48,001 bases of DNA, from assembly GCA_014859965.1 (NCBI GenBank), contig JACZKQ010000119.1, positions 1 through 48,001 of the forward strand, read 5' to 3'. Below the pieces are notes generated by a model. The model had not been told where the DNA came from and did no database searches. It was given only the letters and a program-made list of their open reading frames with translations. A program made the translations under genes and the position numbers. Shown piece after piece: positions 26,676-34,265 of the stretch (its first letter is position 1; every line of letters begins with the position of its first letter). Source of the stretch: Phycisphaerae bacterium (GTDB lineage: Bacteria; Planctomycetota; Phycisphaerae; Sedimentisphaerales; Anaerohalosphaeraceae).

Positions 26676-28046
26676 CTAATCGGAACACATCGGATCAAAA
26701 GGATTACCGCAGCGAAGCCATTCGGCCGCGAGAACGGCGAGGTCCTGCATGTTGACATAGCAGTCGCCGTTAAGATCCGCCGGCAGGGCGGTGCGGCAGT
26801 GAAAGACAGTGAACGGGGCGTCGCTGGTGTCGCAGATATCGGGTTTCTCAACCGCCGCGATGTGGATGAGGCACTGTTCGGACTGGATGTCGCCTTCAAT
26901 TATCCACGGATATGACCCTGAATTCTGCGAGATTGTGAGGGTCGTCCAGGATGAGCCGCCGTCGGCCGAGAACTGGATGAGTACGGCGCCCACCTGGGCG
27001 AATGGGCTGGTGTTCCATCTAATAGTTTGTGTGCTGCCTGCGGTCAGGTGCTCGGCGCCGTTGGGCCAGAGGACATTCAGCGCGGGCTCAACTGTATAAC
27101 TCCAGAGATCGTATGGTTCATATTGCCCCGGCAGGCTTAGGTCCTGGGTGTGCCTGCCCATGAATGTCAGCGTCACGGTCGGGCCATCCACTTCAGCGAG
27201 AAGATATCCATAGCGGGGATGCACGTGCTTAACGAGCACGGGGTTATTATCGCCATTGTCTCCGTCGTATACATCGTTCCAGAAGTGCCATTGAATGGAC
27301 CCTGCGGTGCCCACGACGAACTGGTGAAGATCATTGTCCGGATCACCGTCCAGATCATCGATTCTCGCGTGATTATAGAAGTGGTCATGTGTGCAGAAGT
27401 ATGTGCGGCCGCCGGCGTTGGCGATGCTCCGCCAGAAAACGTCGCGTTCTTCCGGGAAAAAGCCCATGCAATCGTCATGCGCAACAGAGAAGGCGGGTTC
27501 GTGGGCAAAGACAAAAATGTGCGGAGCGGCATTCTGAGCAAGTGTGGCGTCAAGCCAGTCCTGATTGATTCTGTGCAGCTTGATGTATTGATCAAGCCCG
27601 ATGAAGAGAGCGTTCTTGTGCGGGGCTGAGAAGGTGAGGTTTTCCTCGCCTGCGGGCCCGTTTTGCGGCAGGGCGTAATCACCGCTGAATACATTGTGCC
27701 ACGGGGCTAACCCGGAGTCGTCATCATGGTTTCCTCTGACGGGGTAGACCTTGACACCTGCATCATACAGGGGTTGGAGGGCTGCACGCCACGTCAAGAG
27801 CTGCGTTTCCATGTCATATGAACAGCTATCGCCCATTACGAGGTCGCCGGGAAACAGGAGGCACTCGACGTCGCGGTCGAGCATTTCCTCGGCCAGTTCA
27901 CCGAGAATCAGGGTGTTGACGCAGTTCTCATCGTATGTGAAGGGGGTGCCGTAGCTGTCACCCGTGACCGCGAATCGCCACGACTCCGCACCGCCGTGCC
28001 CAGAAGCTATTACCAGCATCATCGGCATCAAGAGGAACTGCTTCAA
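26676..28046 (-). CDS. Secreted metallophosphoesterase with C-terminal half dockerin (copy A)
   Basis: 456 aa. The start is TTG 28046, 7 bases after GAGGAGG; an adjacent TTG at 28049 is the alternative. Signal peptide about 1-21. The metallophosphoesterase domain (about 24-300) has VTGDSYG, LLFPGDLVMG, VRGNHDDD, FVFAHEPAF and CTHDHFYNHAR; the last has T in place of the usual G. A beta-sandwich (about 320-415, LWPNGAEHLTAGSTQTIRW) is followed by a single dockerin-like repeat, ADLNGDCYVNMQDLAVLAAE, and a C-terminal disulphide-type CGNPFDPMC. It probably hydrolyses phosphomonoesters or diesters outside the cytoplasm. It lies 30 bases after its paralogue and they are likely co-transcribed. Confidence 0.87.
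   Translation of the reverse strand: MKQFLLMPMMLVIASGHGGAESWRFAVTGDSYGTPFTYDENCVNTLILGELAEEMLDRDVECLLFPGDLVMGDSCSYDMETQLLTWRAALQPLYDAGVKVYPVRGNHDDDSGLAPWHNVFSGDYALPQNGPAGEENLTFSAPHKNALFIGLDQYIKLHRINQDWLDATLAQNAAPHIFVFAHEPAFSVAHDDCMGFFPEERDVFWRSIANAGGRTYFCTHDHFYNHARIDDLDGDPDNDLHQFVVGTAGSIQWHFWNDVYDGDNGDNNPVLVKHVHPRYGYLLAEVDGPTVTLTFMGRHTQDLSLPGQYEPYDLWSYTVEPALNVLWPNGAEHLTAGSTQTIRWNTSPFAQVGAVLIQFSADGGSSWTTLTISQNSGSYPWIIEGDIQSEQCLIHIAAVEKPDICDTSDAPFTVFHCRTALPADLNGDCYVNMQDLAVLAAEWLRCGNPFDPMCSD
26740..26833. repeat. 94-bp direct repeat shared by the two metallophosphoesterase genes (copy 1)
   Basis: This stretch and 28141-28234 match at 90 of 94 bases by my alignment. It encodes the half dockerin and the preceding TSDAPFTVFHCRTALPADLN. 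The rest of the two genes is much more diverged, so the tail has been copied or converted recently. Confidence 0.85.
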
Positions 28047-28076
28047 CAAAATGCCTCCTCAGCGTTCAACTCTAAA

Positions 28077-29438
28077 TTACAATTCACATGCCGGGTCAAA
28101 TACATTTCCGCATTTCAGCCAATCCGCAGCCAAGAGCATCAGGTCCTGCATGTCGACATAACAGTCGCCGTTAAGGTCCGCCGGCAGGGCGGTGCGGCAG
28201 TGAAAGACGGTGAACGGGGCGTCGCTGGTGTCGCTTACAGTAGCGTCTTCCCAGTCGCTTAAGCGCACGAGGCATTTGTTACTGTCCTGGGCGTGTGCGG
28301 TGGGCCAGAGATATGAACCCGTATGTGCGGCGACAGGGGTGCTGTTGATTGCACGCCATGCTGAGCCGTCAAAATATTCCAGCCGTACGTTCTCCGTGCC
28401 TGCCCATGCCTTGCGCTGCCACTGAATCATGTTGTCCCCGCCGGCAACCAGACGTTCGCCGCCGTTTGGCGATAGCAGAACAAGCGAAGCTACCGAATAG
28501 CTCCACGACTCAGCGGCAGCATACACACCCGTAATGGCCAGATTGTTTGTATGACGAGCAATCCACGTCAACGTCACGTCCGAGCCCTCCACGTCCACCC
28601 GCACATAGCCGTATGTTTCGGCATGCGCGACATTGACGGGCGTCATGGCGCCGTTGTCGCCTTCATAGCGCGGTTCCCATGTATAGGGCCGGGCCCCGGC
28701 CGTTCCAACAATGTACTGGTGCAGGTCATTTTCGATATTGCCGTCCCCGTCGTCGATCCTCGCATGGTCGTAGAAATGGTCATGTCCTGCAAAGTAGACG
28801 CGAGCACCCGCATCGGCGAGCGACCGCCAGAAGGCGTCCCGTCTTTCAGGGTAGAAGTCCAGACACGGCCGCGGGAGGGCTCTATAGGCCGGCAGGTGAC
28901 CAAACACGAAGACGTGGGGGTGGGTGTTGGCGGTTAACTGGGCATCGAGCCACGGTTGGTTCGCAGCAAAGATGTCTACGTACTGGTCAACCCCCACGAC
29001 CATCGCATTCTTGTGCACAAACGAATAGGTCAGGTTGACCTCGCCTGGCGGGCCGTTGCCCGGAAGTGCATAGTTTCCGGAAAAAGTTTCATGCCAAACA
29101 GAGATATCCGGGAAGAACTCTCCATCCTCGTGATTGCCGCGAATGACGTAAACGCCGATGCCCGCATTGTAAACCGGCTGCATGACGCTCAGCCAATAGG
29201 ACAGTTGGGTCTCAACCTCGTAAAAACCGCTGATTAGATCGCCCGAAAAAAGCAGGAAATCGACCCCAGCGCTGACAGTCTCTTCGGCGACTTCCGACAG
29301 GATTACGCTATTGACGCCGTTATCCGGCCCACGGCTGTCGCCCACAATAATGAAGGACCATGGTTCCGGCGAGTGCGCCGAGGCCAGCGCGGCCGCCGAT
29401 AGGGCAAGCAGCATGCTATTTATATGCAGACTGCGCAT
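28077..29438 (-). CDS. Secreted metallophosphoesterase with C-terminal half dockerin (copy B)
   Basis: 453 aa, a paralogue of the adjacent copy A. Signal peptide about 1-21 (LLALSAAALASA). Metallophosphoesterase motifs: IVGDSRG, LLFSGDLISG, VIRGNHEDG, VFGHLPAYR and FAGHDHFYDHA; here the GHDH motif is complete. A beta-sandwich follows (LLSPNGGERLVAGGDNMIQW), then one dockerin-like repeat (ADLNGDCYVDMQDLMLLAAD) and CGNVFDPAC. There is no clear ribosome site close to ATG 29438; an in-frame ATG at 29414 would still leave a hydrophobic signal. It is the first gene of a probable operon with copy A. Substrate unknown; extracellular phosphatase or phosphodiesterase is the best guess. Confidence 0.87.
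   Translation of the reverse strand: MRSLHINSMLLALSAAALASAHSPEPWSFIIVGDSRGPDNGVNSVILSEVAEETVSAGVDFLLFSGDLISGFYEVETQLSYWLSVMQPVYNAGIGVYVIRGNHEDGEFFPDISVWHETFSGNYALPGNGPPGEVNLTYSFVHKNAMVVGVDQYVDIFAANQPWLDAQLTANTHPHVFVFGHLPAYRALPRPCLDFYPERRDAFWRSLADAGARVYFAGHDHFYDHARIDDGDGNIENDLHQYIVGTAGARPYTWEPRYEGDNGAMTPVNVAHAETYGYVRVDVEGSDVTLTWIARHTNNLAITGVYAAAESWSYSVASLVLLSPNGGERLVAGGDNMIQWQRKAWAGTENVRLEYFDGSAWRAINSTPVAAHTGSYLWPTAHAQDSNKCLVRLSDWEDATVSDTSDAPFTVFHCRTALPADLNGDCYVDMQDLMLLAADWLKCGNVFDPACEL
28141..28234. repeat. 94-bp direct repeat shared by the two metallophosphoesterase genes (copy 2)
   Basis: Partner of 26740-26833; four substitutions and no gaps over 94 bases. It covers the half-dockerin coding region of the second paralogue. 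Confidence 0.85.
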
Positions 29439-29483
29439 GATGAAAACTAAACGCCTTCCTCAGATACAGACTTCAACGATATT

Positions 29484-29512
29484 ATCTTACCGGAAACGGT
29501 TTCAGGATGCAA
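29484..29512 (-). promoter_or_regulatory. Candidate promoter with embedded LacI/cre-like palindrome
   Basis: On the minus strand, TTGCAT (29507-29512), a 17-base spacer and TAAGAT (29484-29489). The spacer contains TGAAACCGTTTCC (29492-29504), whose arms GAAAC and GTTTC are inverted around one base, similar to LacI-family or catabolite-responsive sites. It would drive the two metallophosphoesterase genes. Confidence 0.35.
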
Positions 29513-29546
29513 GCAGGGTCGCCACAAAATCCTTGCCGAGAACGCA

Positions 29547-30647
29547 CTACGGTACCACATAAACCGCGCGGAAGGTTTTTTTGGCCGGGTCGGCGAGGTG
29601 CTTGTTCTGGCAGGTGCGGTCGTCGATCAGTTCTCCGGGCAGGCATTCGGACGGGTGTGAGATACGGACCGGGCGGCTGCCGTCGTCGCTGAGGAGAAGC
29701 AGCCGCTTACCATCCGGGGCAGGCATGAGTGCCTCGGGTGCGAAATCCTTGAGTCGCTGTATCGCCATAGGCGTTTCGTCCGGGTCTCCGGACCAGCGAT
29801 ACAGGACACATTCGTTCCCCTCGTCGTGGGAGCCGGCAGTTAGGAAAAACGCCTTGTGCGCGGGGCAGTAATCCATGCTTCGCAGGCCCAGGCCGCCCAT
29901 GTCCCACAGGATCGGTTGACCGAATTGGGGCCGCCGGCCCAGGTCGATGACCTCCTTGCCGTTGGTCATGGGCACCACCAGCGCCTGCCGACGACCTGTC
30001 ACCGGATGGGCAGGTCGCGGGTTCCGGAAGCCGATGTACAACACTTTGCCGTCGGCGGTCGCCGCCAACGCCTCGATGTTCAGGCCTTCGTCCTTGGGGG
30101 CGAGTTTCTCCCGATCCTTCTTTTTCAAATTCTCACCAAGCCGCACCGCCTCGTGCAGTCCCAGTGCCCGCGCAAACGGCGCTTGCAGCAGCGCCGGCAC
30201 GAGATCATTGCAGGGTCGGCCGGCGGGCACAAGCCCGATGTCGCTCCCATCCCGACGGATGTCCGTGGCGAAGAAGCGGTATCGATTCGGCCGTTCCTTG
30301 CCATCCTTGTTGCGCCCGTGCGACGTGATCCAGTAGATGCGGTCGCCTGCCCGGGCCGCGCCTTCGATGTCCGCTTCCGGATTAAGCACCGTTGTCCGCA
30401 GAAAACCCGATATGTCGTAAGCAGCGCACGGCGTCGACGGCTGGTCCATAGCGTAGATTCTAAGGCTGTTGCTTTCGTCGTCGGCGACCACAAACCGGTC
30501 AGCGGTCAGGAACACACCCGCCGAGGCGTCGCTCATGCCGTTGAAAACGAGTACGGTTTCGTCCGGCGCCTTGTCGGCGCCGGCGCCGCACCCCATCAGC
30601 AGCGGCAAGACCGCCAGGCAGGTCTTTAAAGCTGTGTGATTTCCCAT
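29547..30647 (-). CDS. DUF3616 / phytase-esterase-like lipoprotein
   Basis: 366 aa. ATG 30647 begins a lipoprotein signal with lipobox LLMGC (cysteine about residue 20). The mature part looks like a beta-propeller of the DUF3616 or esterase-like phytase type: FNGMSDASAGVFLTADRFVV, ADDESNSLRIY, AYDISGFL, ADIEGAARAGDRIYWITSHG, GLNIEALAATADGKVLYIGF, and later APEALMPAPDGKRLLLLSDD. The spaced D and E residues may bind calcium. Function is not established for the family. A much longer upstream reading exists, but it runs through the promoter region of the divergent mltA gene and is rejected. The TATAAT at 30654-30659 lies so close to the ATG that the mRNA may be leaderless. Confidence 0.75.
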   Translation of the reverse strand: MGNHTALKTCLAVLPLLMGCGAGADKAPDETVLVFNGMSDASAGVFLTADRFVVADDESNSLRIYAMDQPSTPCAAYDISGFLRTTVLNPEADIEGAARAGDRIYWITSHGRNKDGKERPNRYRFFATDIRRDGSDIGLVPAGRPCNDLVPALLQAPFARALGLHEAVRLGENLKKKDREKLAPKDEGLNIEALAATADGKVLYIGFRNPRPAHPVTGRRQALVVPMTNGKEVIDLGRRPQFGQPILWDMGGLGLRSMDYCPAHKAFFLTAGSHDEGNECVLYRWSGDPDETPMAIQRLKDFAPEALMPAPDGKRLLLLSDDGSRPVRISHPSECLPGELIDDRTCQNKHLADPAKKTFRAVYVVP

Positions 30648-30653
30648 ATCCAC

Positions 30654-30682
30654 ATTATACCGCATTCCGGGTCGCAAAGCAA
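30654..30682 (-). promoter_or_regulatory. Promoter of the DUF3616-like gene, predicting a leaderless mRNA
   Basis: On the minus strand, TTGCTT (30677-30682), a 17-base spacer and a perfect TATAAT (30654-30659). The predicted transcript start, about 7 bases downstream, falls on the A of ATG 30647. Confidence 0.5.
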
Positions 30683-30706
30683 TATGCGGTTCGTGCGGGT
30701 GTCCCC

Positions 30707-30735
30707 TTGACAAACGGCCGTCGGACGGGCATAAT
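30707..30735 (+). promoter_or_regulatory. Promoter of mltA
   Basis: A perfect TTGACA (30707-30712), a 17-base spacer and CATAAT (30730-30735). The leader to ATG 30822 would be about 80 bases. Its -35 box lies 24 bases from the -35 box of the divergent DUF3616-like gene. Confidence 0.65.
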
Positions 30736-30821
30736 AACCTGTGTTGAAGGGGGGTACCGGTCCCGACGGACGGGACGGCGTCTGAGTGCCAACAGGTTGA
30801 GCCATAAAAGGGAGTCGCGCC

Positions 30822-32096
30822 ATGAAAAGGGAATTTCTCATTTCGGGAATTTTGTTCCTTGTTATTTTCGCACCGGGATGCCGTACGCCGCAGCAGCAGG
30901 CGAAGGTCGAGACGCTCGACTATGACCGCCCGCTGCCGCCTGGCGAGCTGGCCCTTCGGAGGATCACCGACCCGGCCATGATTCCCGATTTCACATTCGC
31001 CTGTTACGAAGTGACCGAGCTGCGCGAGGCGGTTGGGCGCAGCCTGAACTATTTGAACAAGCCGTCCAGCAGGCAGTTTTTTCCATACGGCGATATCACG
31101 CACGAACATGCCGCCGCCAGCCTGCGGGCGATGGCCGACCTGCTGGACTCCGGTCTCGCCGGGCGCGAGCTTGCCGCCCGGATCAGGGACACGTTCGACG
31201 TCTACATCAGTGTCGGCTGCGACAATCGGGGCACGGTGCTTTTCACGGGCTACTATACGCCGATATTTGCAGGTTCCAAGCAAAGGACGGCTCAGTTCCA
31301 ATATCCGCTGTACAAGCAGCCCGCCGACCTGGTCAAGGGCGACGACGGCGCCATCCTCGGCAAGCGGGGCGCCGGCGGTACGTTTACGACGTATCCGTCA
31401 CGCGGGGAATTGACGACCTCCGGACAACTGGTCGGCAGTGAACTCGTGTGGCTCAGCGATCCTTTCGAGGTGTACGTGGCCCACGTGCAGGGCTCGGCGA
31501 AGATCCGTCTGCCCGACGGGCAGCTCATTACCGTGGGCTATGCCGCCAATAACGGGCACGAATACAAGAGCATTGCACGCAAGATGGTCACGGACGGCGC
31601 GATGCGGTCGGACCAGTTGAGCCTCAAGGGGATGATCGACTACTTCAAAACGCATCCGGGCGAGGCGGAGCGTTATATTGCACAGAATCCTCGGTTTGTG
31701 TTCTTCCAGATGAGCGAGGGCGATCCTCGGGGCAGCCTCAACGAACCGGTCACCACGATGCGGACGATTGCGACGGACAAAGCCATCTATCCGCGGGCGT
31801 GCCTTGCCTTTCTGTCCACCGATCTGCCCAGCGTCGCCGGCAATTCGATTATGCAGCGCAAGTTCACCGGCTTTGTGCTGGATCAGGATGCGGGCGGCGC
31901 GATCCGCGCACCCGGCCGGTGCGACGTTTACATGGGCGTCGGCGACGAAGCAGGCCGGCGCGCCGGAAACACGTACCAGGAAGGAAAACTGTACTACCTC
32001 TTCCTCCGGTCGGGCTCGCTGACCGCAAGTCCCTGGCGCCCGGAGTCGCTGCCGCTGCCTGCCCCCGTGACCAGCCAGGCCATGTTGAACCGGTAG
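30822..32096 (+). CDS. mltA: Membrane-bound lytic murein transglycosylase A (MltA)
   Basis: 424 aa. GGGAG precedes ATG 30822. Lipobox FAPGC places the lipidated cysteine at residue 20. The MltA domain follows (about 90-300: VLFTGYYTPIFAGS, YPLYKQPADLV, YPSRGEL, LVWLSDPFEVYVAHVQGSAK, YAANNGHEYKSI), and a 3D barrel domain ends it (DQDAGGAIRAPGRCDVYMG). The aspartate of the D-x-G-G-A-I motif is the family's catalytic residue. It cleaves the glycan strands of peptidoglycan, forming 1,6-anhydromuramic ends, at the inner face of the outer membrane. Planctomycetota do contain peptidoglycan, so this is expected. Its last 103 bases overlap the end of the convergent FGE/sialidase gene. Confidence 0.93.
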   Translation: MKREFLISGILFLVIFAPGCRTPQQQAKVETLDYDRPLPPGELALRRITDPAMIPDFTFACYEVTELREAVGRSLNYLNKPSSRQFFPYGDITHEHAAASLRAMADLLDSGLAGRELAARIRDTFDVYISVGCDNRGTVLFTGYYTPIFAGSKQRTAQFQYPLYKQPADLVKGDDGAILGKRGAGGTFTTYPSRGELTTSGQLVGSELVWLSDPFEVYVAHVQGSAKIRLPDGQLITVGYAANNGHEYKSIARKMVTDGAMRSDQLSLKGMIDYFKTHPGEAERYIAQNPRFVFFQMSEGDPRGSLNEPVTTMRTIATDKAIYPRACLAFLSTDLPSVAGNSIMQRKFTGFVLDQDAGGAIRAPGRCDVYMGVGDEAGRRAGNTYQEGKLYYLFLRSGSLTASPWRPESLPLPAPVTSQAMLNR

Positions 32097-34060
32097 TAAA
32101 GTCGGCTGCTGATCAGGTGAATCATGCCGTCAGGCGTCTGAGTCGCGGCAAGGTAGCCTTTGGGCTCGGCGTGCGTATCGTCCAGCGTGAAGGTGCGCGT
32201 CCAGGCGCCGCCGTCCAGGGTTGCCGAGCCTCCGGGTGTGATGAGCTTCTTTGTCGGCCACGTCTTGCCTTCGTCAAAGGACAAAGCCGCAAACAAGCCG
32301 AACGCCTGTCGATCCCTGCCGGAGGCGTCCGTGATGACCAGCCCCTTTGAAGCGTCCGTGAAACTCAGCAGGACAATGGGCCCCTCGCGCAGGCGCATCA
32401 GTACAAGCCGCTGGCCGCTGCTGATCGGCGTAAATTCACTGGCGCTGTAGGTCCACGTGCGGCCCATGTCCGTCGAGAGGCTCATTGGCATGCGGCCGTT
32501 GATGCTGTCGCCCCGTCCCAGGGCCATGAGGTTTCCATCGGCCAGTTGCACCAGCCCGGCATGGATGCCCGCGATCCAGGCGCCGGCTTGCCCGTCGGCG
32601 AATCTCGGAGTCGGCCGGCCCAATCCCGGATCGCCCCACGTTTGACCGCCATCACTGCTGACATGAACGGCCGTTCCGCCGCTGCCGCCGGTGACCGCGT
32701 CACACTTGACGATGAGATCGCCGCCGGCTGTCCGGACCGCCCCTGAGATGACCTGGTTGCGAAGGCCGTGTTCCGGATTGATCAGCCGTGCCGCAGACCA
32801 CGTCGCCCCGTTGTCGGTGCTTGTTCGCATGACCAGCGCCAGCTTGCCCCATGTCCCATCTGTGCCGAGGCCGTTGAAATGGTAAAGCGTGTCTTTGCCG
32901 TCCCACCAGACCTCGTTGCCGTGGTCGTTGCGGTCGGGTGCATCCCAGAAGACCGAAGCGGGTTGCCATACATTGCTGCCGTGGCGCAGACGACTTGCCA
33001 GCACTGTCAGCTCCCGCCCCGGCTCGGTGTTGGTCGAATACCACACGGCCAAAAGGTCGCCGTTCGGGCACGCGGTAATGGCGGGGCAGTGGTTGTGTTT
33101 GGAATACAGGGGTCCGTTGGAGCCTGGAGGGATCTTCACGTAGTCCACAGGGCCAAAGAAGTGCGGCTGTCGCCCCGCAGGCTGGGTCCATGCAGACGGC
33201 GACTGAGAGACATCCTGAGCCCAAAGCGCCTTCTCAGGATCGCCCACAGGCGGCGTCGACGGGTATTCCGCCACGACAATTCGAAAGCCGATCAGCCAGT
33301 GTTTGTCGTCGGGCAGCGTCCCCATCCGATTGGCTGACCGCAGGTACTCCAGGGTGGTGCTGTAGCTGCCGCCGCGCGTCACTTTGAAGTCGCCGTTTGC
33401 GCATCCCGCGGGGTCTGTCTGGTCGCCCGGTTCGTAAGGGCCGTACCAGTCGCTGCACCATTCCTCCACGTTGCCGTGCATGTCGTGCAGGCCCCATGCG
33501 TTGGCAGGCGATTGGCTAACCGTGAGCTTGATCGGCGCCGGATCCCAAAGCTGTTTCTGGTTTCGGCGCCACGCGGCCGGAAGTTGGGTACCCGTCGAGT
33601 AGGGCGTCTCCGTACCCGCGCGGCAGGCGTATTCCCACTCGGCCTCCGTGGGCAGGCGGCAGGGGCGTCCTTCCCGCTTGCTGAGCCACTTGCAGAATCG
33701 CACTGCGTCATGCCAGCATACGTGGACCACCGGCTCGTCATCCTCTGTGGAGATGCCGTGGATTCCCCGCATTGCCTTATGCGCGGGATCGAATTGTTCG
33801 TACTGGGCATTTGTGACCTCCGTGACGCCCATCCAGAACCCGCGGGAGAGGGTCACCCGATGGACGGGCCGCTCGTCGAAGTCGCCGCCTTCCTGTTGCC
33901 CCATCAAGAATGTGCCCGGCTCGACCCGAACAAGCTTCATGCCGATGGAATTGGTCATAGAACCCCCGGCGATCTCCGCCGGACCCCCGCCATCGTCCGC
34001 TCGCACAGAATTGCCGGCCGCCAGCAGGAAAATCGTCCCAATACACAGAAACTGCCTCAT
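31994..34060 (-). CDS. Secreted formylglycine-generating-enzyme-like / sialidase-like fusion
   Basis: 688 aa. ATG 34060 follows GGAGGA; 23 extra upstream residues are rejected. Signal peptide about 1-22. An FGE-sulfatase (SUMF1/EgtB/PvdO) domain fills about 33-262: NSIGMKLVRVEPGTFLMG, WMGVTEVTNAQYEQF, CRLPTEAEWEYACRAGT, LHDMHGNVEEWCSDWY, VTRGGSYS and IGFRIV. The C-terminal part (about 298-680) is a BNR-repeat sialidase-like propeller with Asp-boxes STDNGATW, SSDGGQTW, STDMGRTW and FDEGKTW. FGE relatives often lack the copper-binding cysteines and serve as binding or regulatory modules. Sialidase-like propellers in this phylum mostly act on, or bind, other sugars. The two domains together are unusual; substrate unknown. 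The gene end overlaps mltA by 103 bases. Confidence 0.85.
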   Translation of the reverse strand: MRQFLCIGTIFLLAAGNSVRADDGGGPAEIAGGSMTNSIGMKLVRVEPGTFLMGQQEGGDFDERPVHRVTLSRGFWMGVTEVTNAQYEQFDPAHKAMRGIHGISTEDDEPVVHVCWHDAVRFCKWLSKREGRPCRLPTEAEWEYACRAGTETPYSTGTQLPAAWRRNQKQLWDPAPIKLTVSQSPANAWGLHDMHGNVEEWCSDWYGPYEPGDQTDPAGCANGDFKVTRGGSYSTTLEYLRSANRMGTLPDDKHWLIGFRIVVAEYPSTPPVGDPEKALWAQDVSQSPSAWTQPAGRQPHFFGPVDYVKIPPGSNGPLYSKHNHCPAITACPNGDLLAVWYSTNTEPGRELTVLASRLRHGSNVWQPASVFWDAPDRNDHGNEVWWDGKDTLYHFNGLGTDGTWGKLALVMRTSTDNGATWSAARLINPEHGLRNQVISGAVRTAGGDLIVKCDAVTGGSGGTAVHVSSDGGQTWGDPGLGRPTPRFADGQAGAWIAGIHAGLVQLADGNLMALGRGDSINGRMPMSLSTDMGRTWTYSASEFTPISSGQRLVLMRLREGPIVLLSFTDASKGLVITDASGRDRQAFGLFAALSFDEGKTWPTKKLITPGGSATLDGGAWTRTFTLDDTHAEPKGYLAATQTPDGMIHLISSRLYYRFNMAWLVTGAGSGSDSGRQGLAVSEPDRRKR

Positions 34061-34100
34061 TATATGTCCTCCGAACAGAGCCTCGTGTCTTTGATATCCG

Positions 34101-34129
34101 AAAGTATCACGTTTTGCGGCGTATGGCAA
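34101..34129 (-). promoter_or_regulatory. Candidate promoter of the FGE/sialidase gene
   Basis: On the minus strand, TTGCCA (34124-34129), a 17-base spacer and TACTTT (34101-34106). The leader to ATG 34060 would be about 34 bases. Confidence 0.4.
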
Positions 34130-34194
34130 ATATTTAGCGGCGTAAGGGCCTGCTCACCGAAGCAGAGAATTTGCCGACCGGAGACGTCGAAATG

Positions 34195-34223
34195 TTGACC
34201 CGCAACGGCAAAGCATGTATAAT
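34195..34223 (+). promoter_or_regulatory. Promoter of the beta-CASP hydrolase-ltaE operon
   Basis: TTGACC (34195-34200), a 17-base spacer and a perfect TATAAT (34218-34223), 11 of 12 consensus bases. The leader to ATG 34266 would be about 36 bases. Confidence 0.7.
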
Positions 34224-34265
34224 GCATGGTTTATGCGTTTCGCAAGGTTCTTCTGAAGGCACGAC

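Noticed and set aside
30648-31301. N-terminal extension of the DUF3616-like protein
   Set aside because: It would run through two divergent promoters and into mltA; a lipoprotein signal begins at ATG 30647.
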